Below are positions 11,285-24,200 of a DNA stretch of 64,000 nucleotides, piece by piece. The stretch covers positions 2,046,001-2,110,000 of the forward strand of contig OY752141.1 in the NCBI GenBank assembly GCA_963573315.1, given 5' to 3'. The notes under the pieces were generated by a model. It saw nothing but the letters and a program-made list of their open reading frames with translations, was not told the origin of the DNA and ran no database searches. The stretch comes from Entomortierella parvispora. Taxonomy: Eukaryota > Mortierellomycota > Mortierellomycetes > Mortierellales > Mortierellaceae. The number at the start of each line of letters is the position of its first letter. Position 1 is the first letter of the stretch. The position numbers and the translations under genes were made by a program.

Positions 11285-11357
11285 ATTTTTATAGTTTTTT
11301 TTTTCTTCTTTGTGCTACAAACGTTAGTCTTATTGCGATGATGGACGAAGGTGGCCT

Positions 11358-13224
11358 TCAAACGGTTCTTGCCTCTGCATGGACCTGACGTCCCTGGGCT
11401 GCCAGGATCTCGCGCGTCTTGATCAAGCTGCGCTGAAGTGCTGCTGGAACCGTTCCGACATCATCATACGGCGGCAAGAATGAGGCTTGGGGTCGTTGCA
11501 CAATCATTTTTTTCAGTATCTGAATCCAAAGCCACTGTGGCATCCTTCTTTGAAAAAGTCGGAACATTGCTCCTTTCACACTCTACAAAAAAAAAAAAAA
11601 AAAAAAAAATGAAAGGTTAGAACCGGTGGTCATAGACGGGTGACTCTCTACTTACAGAGGACTGACCTTTTTATGGCCGGCTGCCAACATTTGTGAATCC
11701 TTGTAGACCTGAAGGGCAACAGGATATCGCTCCAAGTAGTACTCCTGAAAAGTGTTTTCGATAGTTCGCTCGTCCAAGGAAGGAAGGACGTTGATCCAAT
11801 TGGCAAGACTAACTGCGTCTTGCATTGCTGTGGTCGCTCCAGCTCCGCCTGTAGGGTCAAACTTATGGCACGCTGCAGTCCAAGATGCATTGCAGTGAAC
11901 AAAAAAAAGAAAATATTGTCAGCTGCACACGATCACGACAGTATGGGCATGGTACAATAGACTCCTTACCGTCGCCGATCAACACAATTCGTCCAGAGTA
12001 CCAAGTTGTGAAAACCTTTTCTTCAAGAGCGACCTTGGTAATGAGTTCCTTGGGTGTCAGGTCGATCAGCTTGCCAAGAGTCGTTCCTGAGGGCCCGTTC
12101 GGGATGGCAAAATCGTGCACTTCATCGCACATGGATGACACTGCCACTGGACCCCATTCAGAAGTTTTGAATGTGTCATGGTCCCTCATTGTGGCATTGT
12201 CAAGGTGCTTGGTCGCCATCCAGCAAATAGTCTTGTGAGCTGTGGTGAATGTCGCCCACTACACATAAGCACAATAGGATGCAAGTGCCAGAGGTATGTT
12301 AGAGAAGGCTACTGAAATTGTCGCCAGTGCTTTGTTCGAGTCTCGTTACTTTACAATGAACATATTGTCCACATCGAACATCTGGTTCGTTTCACACTTG
12401 TCCTTCGTCAGCTCTGGGAACTCATTCACATCCAAAGGCGGTGTTTGGCCAACGATACAGATCTTGTCGTAGGGCAAAGCTACATCATCTAAGGCAAGGA
12501 GACGTCCCTGCTCTTTGAGTCGGCGGTACATGTTCTGGCGAATGGAGGAGTTTGTTCCATCGCCTCCCACAAGGATATCACCCTCGTACTCTGAGCTGTC
12601 AGAGCAAACGATCTTGACACCATTCTCGGTATCCTTCACAGACAGGACGCGCTTGTTAAACAAGATCTTGTCGCTGGGGACGCGCCTGTAAAGGATATCA
12701 TAAAATGCAGGACGAGAGATGATGCGTCCGTCACCACCACCCCTATCAAAAAATATTACTGGTGAAATTCAACCCTTCAAGGTAAGCGCCTCAGTACAAA
12801 ATATCGGCACTTACAATGTCGCTGCAGGCGAAAAGTCCATAATATAGTCCAGTTTGGCATTTTTGTCTCGAATGTGTGCGAAGCGGTTAATAAGGGAGGC
12901 AGCACAGAAGTCGCCATAGATACCCAGTTGATGGAAGAGAGGCGTCACCCTGGATGCCAGAGAAAACGCGGCCCCTTTCGAGAATAGCAAATAGGAGTGA
13001 AAATGAGCCAATACGCGCTGAGCAAGAGCAAATCATTTTTTTGTTTTATCGCACTGCATCTTACCTAGCGGCTTAACAACAGGGCTTCTCTCAAAGACCA
13101 TGTACGGAATACCAGCCTTTTCCAGAAGAAGAGCCAGGGTCAGACCACCGATTCCGGCACCGGCAATCAAGACCCTGGGGCGAGTCGGCGAGGCTGACAA
13201 AGGAATAGACGCGTTCTCGGACAT
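11358..13224 (-). CDS. FAD-dependent monooxygenase, array copy 5
   Basis: Six exons from the ATG at 13224 (MSENASIPLSASP) to the stop at 11358, about 475-480 residues. Motifs: GAGIGGLTLALLLE, DG motif GGDGTNSSIRQ, and GDACHKFDPTGGAG across the exon 4/5 junction. It is the 5'-most and a relatively divergent member: exon 2 reads NRFAHIRDKN where copies 2-4 have VNQxVYMRxD, and its upstream region lacks the clear CTTCGAAC box of copies 2-4. The intron 5 region contains a long A run (11586-11608). It lies tail-to-head with copy 4 and downstream of the kinesin gene, whose stop is 285 bp away. Confidence 0.87.
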
Positions 13225-13508
13225 CTCAGGGGGTGGAAGATAAGGAGAGAAGAGAAAGGAAGGAGGGGAAAAGTGAATGGGAAAATGATGACCACTCTTC
13301 CCATCATCTTGTGCTGCCTTTGCCATCATCTTGTGCTCATTCATGATCCTCTTTCGACTTTCATCTGCTCAAGTCCTGTGCGACATAACCCCCTTTGTCT
13401 CCCGCTGGTTTGTTCGTGTCGTTCTGTACAATGCATTTTGTGGGCAAATAGTTCCATGTAAATAAGCGATAGAATGGTATTAGGCAGCCAAAATTGTCAT
13501 TCATTGCT

Positions 13509-16500
13509 CTACGAGTATCCTGCAAGATTACGGACCGACAGCTCTGCCTTGACCATCGTCAACTCGGCCTCCAAAGATGCGATTCGCCCCATGTTTCGAC
13601 TTTGTTCCGTCATCCGCAACCGCTTCTCCTTTTGTGCCATCAGCTCAAGTTCTCGGATCCTACTGCTGTCAGCAACAGCGCTGCTCGGAGTGGACGGCAT
13701 CGTTGGTATGCCAGCCATTCCACCTGCGCTACTCATTGGCGAGGAGGAAGGCGGCGGTGTTCTGCTAGACCGAGGGAACTCCAGTTTCCTGACCTGATTC
13801 CGGAGCTCAGTGATGGTATTGAAAGCCAGCTCTTTCTCCTCCTCTAGTGAAACAATCCTTTCCCTTTGCTCCTCCAGCTCAAGAACCAGGTTCCTGAACT
13901 CGTCCGAATCCTCAAATGCAACCATGTCCTCTAGCTTCTTTTCCTGGTCCACGACGACGATCTCTAGCTCTCGTTTTGCTTGCCTCAATGACTGAAGTTC
14001 CGACCGCATCTCCAGCAGTTCGACCTCATAGGCGGCACTCTTAACCGCAGGCGAAGCTCGAACTCCCTCTCCTTCATCGTCAGAGTCTCCTGGGGCAAGG
14101 ACCAGCAAGCTTCTCGAGTCATCATCACCTGCAGTAGCACCATTGGTCTGTGGCAATAAAGCTTTGACACCCTGCTTCTTTTGCAAGGTCAACAAGGCTG
14201 CAAGATCGCCATTTTCTCCCCCTGCATCCAAATGCTCTAGCTCTGTCAAGTTCATAATTGAAGCCCTCTTGTCCATCAGGAACTTGTCCCGAGGCGCCGC
14301 AGGATTCAATTCCAATTTTGCCAATGTCCTTTCCAGATCAACGACCTCGCCCTTGGCTGCCCTTTCCAAAGCAGATCGCATCAGCGCCACTTTTTCCTGC
14401 TCGACTTCCAACTCTGTTTGCAATTGTCGAACCATTGTATCCTTCCGTGCCAGTCTGGATTCAATCTCCTTTGGAAATTCTAGAACAGTACCATCCGAAG
14501 ACGTCTCCACAGTATACCGTGTTGCAGCCTGTTCAGGTGCAGTGGCCCTGGAATTGACCGATTGTGATGTCAGGATCAATTTGGTGAGGTGGTCGATTCT
14601 CTCCTTCAGTGCGTTCCTGACCATGTTCATTTCCACCATCTCTTCCTCGTGCTTTAGCCGCTCCTTTTGTAGCAGACTTGACAGCTCTGCCTGCTGCTTG
14701 CCTCCAACTGCTGTTTTGGATCCCGATTCATTTGCTCCTCCAGCTGCTTCACCTGCAGCTGTCATCATGAGCTGAGCTTTCAATTCCGAGATTTCCCTTC
14801 TGTATTTCTCTAGCAGTGCCTTATCATCCATGACTTGGTTCGTCTGAGCCTTGGTGACAACCTTCTTCACTCGCGCTGCAAACTTCAGAGTGTTGTGCGA
14901 CTCTTCCACGTTCAAGTAGGAAGGGCTGATTGTGCAGATCACAGACACGCGCGCGCTTCCGTTCAAGGAGGACTGTAAAATACGGGTCAATTTCGAGTCT
15001 CGATATGGGATGTGTGCACTGCAGAGTAGGGAAATTGATCCTGGGTCAGAATGAGGCTTGCGATATCAAGAGTGAAAAAAACAGAACAGGCCCCGCTTAC
15101 CCTTTCTCCTCGGTCAACTTGGAGATGACTGTGCCCAAGGTCAAAAGCGATTTGTTGATGAATGCTCCTTCCTTCCGTCGTTCTACATCCGTGGATGCCT
15201 TTTCTGATCCAGCCAAATCGATCAGGTTCAATTGAGATACTCGTACTGCGCTGGCAGACTTGGCTCCACCAAGTGGGTTGCGTGCGGTTGGGCTCCCTGA
15301 AGCAGCTCTAGGCAACCGGTCTCTACTTTCAATAACCTATGTGTATGGAATGGCATATTAGCATACGAGTAGATATAGTACTAGATACAAGTCATGACGC
15401 TCTTACAATCTGAAAGATAGAGTGAGATCTACTACTATGTGCATTGAAGTCTGTAGAACTGACGTGCCGTTGGTCTACAATGCAGAAAAGAAGGGTATCA
15501 ATAACATGTTCAGATGAGATAAATATATCGGCACTATCCATCCCAGACCTACAGTCTCCGCGTTCAATGATTCTCATAACTTGACTGGGTGTTGTCACGA
15601 TCTCCTCTTTCAGCGGACTCACGTACACACCGCGCTATCATACCGAGGGATATCGAAAAGAAAGGTTGTCAGTCCTCCATATGCAGACACAAATATGCCG
15701 GCAGGCAGAGACGAGTCGGCACTTACTCGGCGATCCTCGTGAATCCTTAGATCAATGGCCTCTGGAGAAAGCAGGTCCCGAATCGACTCGTTGTAGATTT
15801 CCAAGTATGATACTCGCAAAAGAAACTCGCGGTCTGAATTCTCGCGAATGTACTTGAATACATCCTCGACAGCCCTGGGGGTGATACCTGGCTGACCTTC
15901 TGTTCCACTCTATAAGGTCGTAGCAAGATGGTTGAAGCGATCAGACTTTTGTATTTGTAAAAGCAACGACGCATTCCCAGTTTGGTCATTCAACAAGACA
16001 ACAAGACAGCACAACACCACATTACCATTGTCTATCAGTTTCGAACGCCCACGAAATAGCAAAAAAAAAAAAAAAAAAAAGGAGGGGGCGACTGTTAGTC
16101 AATGGAATGTTACACGGACGCGTCGATTCGAACAAGGGACAGACAGGCCTGTTCACAACTCTCCGTCTTTTGGTTCCCCTGGCTCCTTACGTAGGTCTTT
16201 CCAGAAGACGTTTGACCGTATGCAAACACCGTTCCTAAGGACAAAAAGAAAGGCAACATAATAAGGAGGCTGCGGGGTAAAGGTCTTTGAGGGTCAATGT
16301 TCCCATCAATCGCATGCGGAGAAGAATCCTCACCGTTGTATCCCTCCATGGCCGACTGGACCAGGTTCTTGACACTAGTGCCGTAGATGAGCTCGTTATC
16401 ACTCCCTGTTAAAGCATGGTCTATAGGGCGATGATTAAGAGTCGAGCTGGTTAGCACCATCAGCGATTACAGGACGAAACAGCACGTTCCCCGTCTTGCT

Positions 16501-17091
16501 AATGCTTTTACCATAGCCATAGTCGACCATGGCTCGTCTGGCCTGCACTGCATAGTCGTCTGCATATCCGATGCGCGAGCCATCGTCGCTCACAGCCCAG
16601 ACATCTGTGGGACCCCCTGCGACCTTTAACTCTGAGTTGCTGAAGGGCCTGATTCTAACCGTTACAGTAACATTCTCTGTTTTTGAGGACGGGGGCGATG
16701 CGGATGAAGAGGGCGTGGTGGATGCGGTATCCTGGTATTGGGCTGCGTTGGCGACAGAGGTGGCAAGGCTGGAGTGGTCGTGGGTGGCGAGGGGTGGCAG
16801 CACAGGTTTTGGAGTGGAGACTGAGATCTTGCGGACGCTGCTTGCAGCCATCTGTCCTGGAGGTGCGAGCGAGGATGCTGTGGAAGAGGAGGGTTTGGGG
16901 ATCTGCTGTTGGCGACTTGGAGAGCGAGAAGCAGAGGTGGCGGCGGGTGACGAGGACGAAGGAGAAGAGAACATGGAGGAGCGGCCAGAAGGGTTTGGCG
17001 AAGTAGCACGGGAGGATGTGGGCGAGCGGGAGAGGGACGAGGACGAGGAGGAATGGGGAATGCCCAGTCTGTCGGCAACAGACTTGAACAT
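13509..17091 (-). CDS. kinesin motor protein, kinesin-7 (CENP-E/Kip2) type
   Basis: Eight exons (17091-16512, 16420-16334, 16234-16191, 15909-15727, 15634-15553, 15474-15407, 15336-15101, 15018-13509); the frame closes at 929 residues. Residues 1-140 are a Ser/Pro-rich extension. The motor follows: VTVRIRPF, P-loop [11 protein letters not shown], switch [17 protein letters not shown], switch [15 protein letters not shown], and [16 protein letters not shown]. The tail from about residue 480 alternates predicted coiled coil (repeated ELExxRxxLxxL-type heptads) with disordered Ser/Pro segments. The N-terminal motor with the AHSSRSH and [13 protein letters not shown] segments fits kinesin-7, plus-end-directed microtubule motors; exact orthology to yeast Kip2 is inferred. 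I start at the ATG at 17091 because the codon five positions upstream is GTG. Confidence 0.9.
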
Positions 17092-17422
17092 GTTGGAATG
17101 GATCACGAGCGGGAGGAGGAGAGGAGAGGAGAGGACAGGATTGAAAGGTTGGATCAGACCCTGTCAATGGAGATGAGAGACGGGATGGGGATGGATGGGA
17201 AGGAAAGGAAAGGAAGAGCAGGAAAGGGATGGGGATCCAATGGATGGGAGGAGGACGAGGAAGAAGGAGCAAGGGAGAAGGAAAGAAGGGAAGTGGAGTG
17301 CAGTGCAAGTGAGCGATCTTGATCTCCTTCTCTTTTGCATCCTCTGTTGCATCGATGCATGTCTGCACGCTGATCTGACTGATCCGATCCTCCTCCTGTC
17401 CCCCCTCCCTCCCTCCTGTTCC
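17092..17422. promoter_or_regulatory. divergent intergenic region, kinesin / mannosyltransferase
   Basis: 331 bp between two start codons on opposite strands. Purine-rich (GGAAGG, GAGGA runs) near the kinesin side and CT-rich (CCCTCCCTCC) just before the mannosyltransferase ATG, as in many fungal promoters. No obvious TATA box. Presumably a shared bidirectional promoter. Confidence 0.5.
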
Positions 17423-19092
17423 ATGCCACCCCGGATCCATCGTCTCTGTCTACTCATCGCCGCATTCATCCTCGGTGTTGCCACATGCCTCATCTACGAG
17501 CGAGGCATGCGTCCTCGGCAGAGAGCAGAAGCGACAATCACAATCCCCCTGGCAACCACCTCCACACGAGCCCAGGGTAGTCCGTTGGCATCGTCATCGT
17601 CGTCTTTGTCCCTTCCTCTCTCTCCTCCAATTCAGCATCATTCTTCTAATCAGTCCACCACTGCCAGGGTCAATGCTGCTTTTGTTGTCCTGCTGCAGAA
17701 CAAGGATCTGCACGACATGCGCAAGACGATGCGCATGCTCGAGTCGACCTTCAACCACCGATATCACTACCCCTACGTCTTCCTCAACGACGTACCTTTT
17801 ACAGATCATTTCAAGACTCACATCCAGGCCATGACAAAGGCCCCCTGCCATTTCGGTATCTTGCTTCTTTGCTTTGCCAACAAGTTCAGGCTCTCAACCG
17901 GTCGTCGCACCAAAACTAACAGTTCTTTCTCCGTCCAGGTCTGATCCCTACAGAGCACTGGAGCTACCCAGACTTTGTCAACCAAACCCAGGCTGCAATC
18001 AACCGCAAGGACATGGAGGACCGCAACGTACCTTACGGCGACAGTGAGTCCTACCGCCACATGTGCCGGTAAGGACCTCCTTGTTTCAACGTGTGCCTTT
18101 CGCGTCGCGTACGCGTGCAAAACCCCTGTTTGACTGGCTAAAACTGAACGACATTTATCGCTTCGTCCTATCCTGTTGATCTAGATACGAGTCTGGCTTT
18201 ATCTTCCACCATCCCCTTGTCCAACCACTGGATTACTATTGGCGTGTCGAGCCCGGTGTCGCCTACTCTTGCGACTTGGATTTCGACCCTTTTGCTGTTA
18301 TGAAGGCCAAAAAGATCAAATATGGTAATCCAATCCTTTCCTGCCCTTTGCACGGTTCTTAGTCATTTGTCGCTTCATCTTTTTCCAGCTCTGAAATTGC
18401 GGTTCCTTCTCTCATCTGTTTGCTGTCTCGGTCAAAGGGTTTACAATCGCACTTCCAGAGTACGTCGAGACAATACCCACACTATGGGAAAATGTAAAAC
18501 ATTTCCGGAAAGAGTACCCCCAGCACCTTTCCAAACGCAACTCTCTCGAATGGATCAGTTATGATAAGGGAGACACATACAATAATTGCCACTTCTGGTG
18601 AGTGCAGTGCCTGTCCTTAGGACTGCCCTTATACCTGCCCTTGTTCACTCTACTCTGAATTGACAACGATTCTTTGGGAATGGTAGGTCCAATTTCGAGA
18701 TTGTGGACCTGTCATTTTTTAGATCTCAAGCCTACACAGACTTCTTTCAGCTGCTGGATCAGACTGGAGGGTTCTTTTACGAGCGGTGGGGAGATGCGCC
18801 TGTGCATTCGATTGCCGCCGCGTTGATATTGGATCGCAAAGAGATTCACTTCTTCAACGAAATCGGCTACCGGCATGGCATCTATGAACATTGCCCAGAG
18901 AGTGCAGCGTTACAACTCAAGTGTGCGTGCGACCCCAAGGATAATGTTGGTGAGTATAGTATGAACGCTTTACACATGATTCACCCCCTCCTCCTCTCTG
19001 CAGTACAATGGCATGACGGACTGACTCGTTTGAATTATCTTGCCTTAGACTGGGTGCAGTTCTCATGTCTGCGCAGGTTCCTGGAGACATAG
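17423..19092 (+). CDS. alpha-1,2-mannosyltransferase, GT15 (KRE2/KTR/MNT1) family
   Basis: Six exons (17423-17855, 17939-18068, 18185-18324, 18438-18597, 18687-18949, 19049-19092) closing at 389 residues. A short cytoplasmic tail (MPPRIHR) and one membrane anchor ([18 protein letters not shown]) give type II Golgi topology, followed by a Ser/Thr-rich stem and the GT15 catalytic domain: [51 protein letters not shown] and [19 protein letters not shown]. Family members add alpha-1,2-linked mannose from GDP-mannose to O- and N-linked glycans, and the Glu in NFEI is the conserved catalytic candidate. Length is normal for the family (about 390-440). Diverges from the kinesin gene. Confidence 0.93.
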
Positions 19093-19455
19093 ATAGGTCA
19101 TTAGATGTAACATCCTATGCAAAAAGACACCAAGACTAGCATTCAAGACCAAAGAATGGAACAGGTGGTGGGCATGAAAGGGCACGAGGCAGGGGAAGAT
19201 GGCGCAGGGTTGATCGGACTATTTGTGGTTTGGGTGAAGAGCAGTGAGTGGACAGTGCGGGGTGCCGCGCAACTCTTTTCTTTCATTCGGCCAGTCGATC
19301 GCACCGATCCCACCACGCGTTCTTCATTTTTTTTCCTTTTCCTGTTTCCAAAGTTTTATTTTTTTTTCCCTCCCTTCCTCCTCTTTCTCCTCTTCCTCCT
19401 CCATTGTCTGCCTCATCCACATTGCTGCATTCATCCATTCATCTGCCCGCCCACC
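19093..19455. promoter_or_regulatory. intergenic region upstream of the phosphodiesterase gene
   Basis: 363 bp. The right half is strongly CT-rich (TTTTTTTCCCTCCCTTCCTCC) and ends in CCACC before the ATG at 19456, a good eukaryotic start context. No other feature seen. Confidence 0.45.
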
Positions 19456-21046
19456 ATGTCACGCCAGCAGATTCTCACGTTTGCCTCCTCCAGACTCAAC
19501 CGACTGCCTCTCAGTGTCGGGCATCGGTAAAGCGAACTATTCATTCTCGTTGGCGCGCGCAGTGTGTGGGAGGACTGAATATGCACTCGACCCATTGTGA
19601 CCCCCGTACCAACACCATTGCGCGCCCCTTCCCCTCCTTGCTTTTTAGCGGTGCATCCGAGCAGTGGCCTGAAAACTCAATCATCTCTATGGCACAGGCC
19701 ATCAAGGATGGAGCTGATGGACTTGAAGGAGGTTCGTTCCATTCAATGTCGCACTCTGCCCGCTTGAACCATTACCCGGAATCTCATTTTTCTTTTTTAT
19801 ACGTTCCATTCTAGATCTCCATCTTACTGCGGACGGCGAGATTATTGTGATGCATGATCCCTCACTGGACCGGACAACCAACGGCACAGGTCTTATCAAA
19901 GACAGGCCCTGGCATGGATACATTGACGGACTCAAGTCCAAAAAGGAGCCCCATGTGGGTGTCCCTCGCTGTGTGGATGTGTTGGCATTTTTGGCCCAAG
20001 AGGGCAACGAAAAAGTCTGGTGGAACATTGACATCAAGGTGAGGCTACACGCATGTTTGTCATTATCCATCTCTGTCAAGTTACTTTTCTGCAGGACTAC
20101 AGGATTCCTTCCGGGGTCAATGGATAATCCGTCATGGGATGGTACAGGAGAGATCACAATGACGACGACGACACGACACAAAGTGTTCTTTGAGGACAGA
20201 AGGAGGAGCAGGGGCAGATAGATGATAGATGATAGGGAGTCCTTCGGCCAGGAAAGAGAGCTATCGGGCGCCCTAGTGTGTACTGGATCGGGGCATCACA
20301 AAATGCCGTGAGGCACATGCGAATCCGAAAATTGCTGGACCCTGAGTTTGAAAGAGTGCTTAACCAGGTGTCCATTTCTGGATTTTGTGTCCATTGTGCT
20401 AATCCCAAAATGGATGACGATCCTTGTTGCCCACTCTTCGGCTCTATTTCTTTTTTTGTAGATGAACAACTCCCCATCGGTTCTCTTCTCCAAGTTTGCG
20501 GCTCTTTTGAAGGACAACTTCCCTGAACGTGATTTTTCATCCCAGATCGTGTTGGGACTCTGGCACCCAAAGTTCCTCCCCGCCGCAGACAAGTTTCTCC
20601 CAAAGTTCAGTCGTGTCCACATTGGTTTCAGTCTGCCAATTGCACGCGAGCACTTCCCCCCTGAGACTGTGGATGGGTACTCTATCAACTTTATGATCCT
20701 TGCGACCAAGGAAGGGCGTTTGTTTGTCAAGGAGATGCAGGCTGCAGGAAAACAAATTTTGACCTGGACCGTCAACGACCCCGTGGAGGCCCGTGAAGCC
20801 GTGAGGATGGGATTGGATTATGTCATGACGGATCGGACAAAGGTTTTGGAGAATGTGCTCAGAGAATTTGAATCCCTGGGCAAGGATGGCGTGGAGAAGA
20901 AGTACAAGGAATCAGGAGAAGTCTTTGATACCTGGGCAAGATGGTCCCGATACACGTTCTGGAGAGGCTTGATCTGGTGCTTCTTGACCTTCCGCTTCAA
21001 CCAAGCGGGCAAGCAGTTGGACACCGATGTTACCCACCTCAATTAG
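19456..21046 (+). CDS. glycerophosphodiester phosphodiesterase, Pgc1-like
   Basis: Four exons (19456-19526, 19649-19731, 19815-20038, 20462-21046); the frame closes at 320 residues. The GDPD TIM-barrel motifs are visible: GHRGASEQWPENS with the catalytic His and Glu, GLEGDLHLTADGEIIVMHD with metal-binding Glu/Asp and the second catalytic His, then WWNIDIK. Later barrel strands (VLGLWHPKFLP, ILTWTVNDP, LDYVMTDR) complete the domain. A hydrophobic C-terminal segment (FWRGLIWCFLTF) resembles the membrane tail of yeast Pgc1, a phosphatidylglycerol phospholipase C on lipid droplets and mitochondria; that specific role is inferred. Intron 3 is 423 bp, four times the usual size here. Confidence 0.9.
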
Positions 21047-21281
21047 ACCACACTAAATTATTATTGTCCGTTGTTATAAAAGTAGTACTATCTATTATTG
21101 AAAGTCGTCGATTATGAAGTCAAGCTGAAGCATGCTTAGAAAGCTGAGTCAAGGCTATCGCTAGGGGGTGAATAACGCCCTCTAAAGGCAGTATTCAAGT
21201 ATCAATCAACGACAGCCGAGAGCAGAGAGAGGAAAAGCGCTTCAGTCAGATAACGTGTTTTTATTTTTCTTATTTTGGGGT

Positions 21282-24200
21282 TCATCTCGACAACTTTGAC
21301 TTTTTGGCAGGACTGCGTTCATCCGATGGACTCGAGGGTGGCGAGATATCCACAGACGGTGAAGAAGCTGTAGACCCTCCGCGTTGCTTCCTTGGCTTTT
21401 TGGTTGGAGTCGAACGGGGGATGATGGCTCCCGAGGAGCTCGATTTTCCGTCCTTTGTCCTAAAGCTAGTCGTATAGCGATTCGCATTAAGCTTTACAGG
21501 GGACCCAGAAGAGCTTTGAGAAGCGGTCATCGCAGCGGCGACGGCGGTACCTGCTACTGGGCCCTTCAAGTTCTTCTTTCCTGCCAAGAGATCCCAATGA
21601 CTCGGTGCAAAATCGTCATCGATCTCTTCACTGTCACTGCCACCACTGCTGGTATCTGAATTATGGGGTCGCGAGCGCCGGCGAGTATTACCTTGAGATG
21701 TTGTTGAAGGTGTGCTACTGACTAAGGAAGGCGCTGCCGCTGCTGCTGCTGCTGCTGCTTCTTCACGGATCTTCTTTCTTGCCGCCAGTTTGACCTCCAC
21801 GTTCTTGGATTGAAGTTGTTTCTTGGCAGCCGTGACAGCCTCCGGGACACGAAGCTGAACAGCTCGAGAGGATGAGGCTGTGACCCTCCGGGTCTTCTTT
21901 TTGGGTTCCACAGCGCCACTATCAGAGTCACTGATCACGATCGCAGAGCCGTCCGTATCCTTTGACGCTTCAACATCACCCTCGGCAACACCAGAGAGAT
22001 CATCATTCTCCTCTCCATCTCCCTGTTGACTCTGTTTCTTCTTTTGCTTCTTGGAAGTGCCAGTCGAGCCAGCAGTGGTGGCAGGTTTCCGTTTCGCAGG
22101 CGCCTTTTTCGCCTTTTTGGACATTGTCTTATCCTCGACCGTTCCAGTATCACTATCCGCAGGGGATGGCGTGGCTGTCTCTTGACGACTGCCATGACCG
22201 CTGCCTCGTGTGAGTCCGCTGACGATCTTGCGTAGTCTTGCACTCTTGTGCAATGTTTTCCTCACAGGAGGTTGAAATGTACCCGTGCCAACCGAAGCAT
22301 CAAAAAATCCGTCCAAGGTTGTCTGGGTTTCCAGATGAGACCTCGACATTTGTCGAATGATGGGCAAGAGTAACCTGTCGACCTCTCCACGGTCCCAGCC
22401 AAGCGTCAAGCGAAGGTAATCCCGTAGTCCGTCCAGATCGGGGATACCCCATTGAAACCGGGTGGGGTCATCGTCCACCAAGGGCTGAATATAGGCATCC
22501 GCAATATGTGGGTCAGGAAACGTGGTCGGCACCTCGATCTTTTTGCAAGACTTTGCCTAATTTTCATAAATAAAAAAGATTGTTGTTAGTCCCAAAAATC
22601 AAAGCACTACCATTCCAGGTCAGACAAAACAATCCAATGGTAGAACAACCACCATGCTTACCAGTTTATCCAGAGCAATCTCATCCACAGCGTCCAAATC
22701 CCATTCATCCTCTTCAATCTCATCGTCGATATCGTCCTTAGCCTTGGCCTCGTTGTCCTTCTTGACTAGTTCGCCTCGCCACCACTTTGCAAAGTTCTCC
22801 AGCTTGGGAAACAGTCGCAAGATCTCCATGGCGGTGACAAGACCGATGCCCTTGATGCCAGGGGTGTAATCACTCCCCAGGAGATACGCCAATTCTACCA
22901 GTCTATTCCGACCTACTCCAAGATCTCGCTCAATGTCGCTCATCAGATAACACTCTACAAACTTTTCTTCCTTGAACATGTTCTTGAACACCCTCATCCC
23001 TCCAAACAAGAACACATCACTATCCTCCGTCAGGATGCCGTCCACAACTCCACGGATCTGGAGGTCCGCACACTGGGCCTCGGCTTCCATAGGTGCCACA
23101 ATATAAGGGATGCCAAAGAGTTTCAGTAACATCTGGGTGTCGGCAACCATGGTCTCTGTCAAATCATCCGCATTGCGTTGCTGCTTCCGACGTTGATCTT
23201 GCAAAACCTTGATCTCGCTTTCCAACGCTCTAGATTCTTGGAACATCCTCGTGGCGTCCTGTTGATCCAACGCTGCTTGCTCCTCTGCACTGAGAACAGG
23301 TGCTGGTGGGGGTGATGGTGCTTTTGGCGCCAGAACAAAGGCCCCTGGGAGCGTGGCCATTTCCGGAAAGAGTTGCGTAAAATTGTGCTCTTCGTTTTCA
23401 AGATCAATCTCGTGCGCTTCGTCTTCATCCTCATCAGCATCTTCATCCTTCTGCTCCTCTGCATCGGCTCCCGGACTTGGCAGTCCCTCTGTCGCTTTGC
23501 CAGAGTCATCAGTGTCATTTTCTACGTTATCCAGATCAAGGGCGACCTTCATAGGCACCGAATCATCGGCAGGGGTGACCTCCATGGAGATTTCACTAGA
23601 GATGAGCCCCGACTTCTCTTCAGAGTCGCCGACTGAAACACCGTCGTCCCTTACTGCTTCTGTTTCGAGGTCAATGATAACGCTGGAGGTGGATGATGGA
23701 GGCGTCCTCTCTTTTTCTTTCCTGGGGGTCGACTGGGACAAAAATTTCGTTGAGAGATCCGTCTCGGAGCGGGGGGTGATGTCTGACAAAACTGTGGATG
23801 CAGGCTTTCGTCGGAAAATGGATGTCGAGAGATCCAGTTTCAAGCTCTCATCACCCTTCGTTTCCTTGGACGTCTCGGGTGGAGCAATAGTCGTCGGCGG
23901 TAGAACACGGTGGGTGACCCTGTCTGCAGTTGCCAATCCCTGAATAGAGGGCGATTCATAGCCAGAGTTCATATTGTCGTCCTTGTTGTCTTCGTCGTCA
24001 AAAAATACTGCCTGGGAAAGTCGACTTTTTGGCTTTACCTGACTCTTGATCGCCTCTATCACCTCTATCGCCAGTAGTTCTGGGACCTGTGACGACTCAT
24101 CTTGTGGAGGCAATTGGGCCATCAATTCTTGAGCCTTTCTCCAGCTCAGAACCGAGATTAAAAATGTTGACCAAAACTCGAGGGCCTCAATTCGCTCAAC

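Noticed and set aside
2609-13224. Biosynthetic gene cluster
   Set aside because: The array contains only copies of one monooxygenase; neighbours are a kinesin and a peptidase relic, with no synthase, transporter or regulator nearby.
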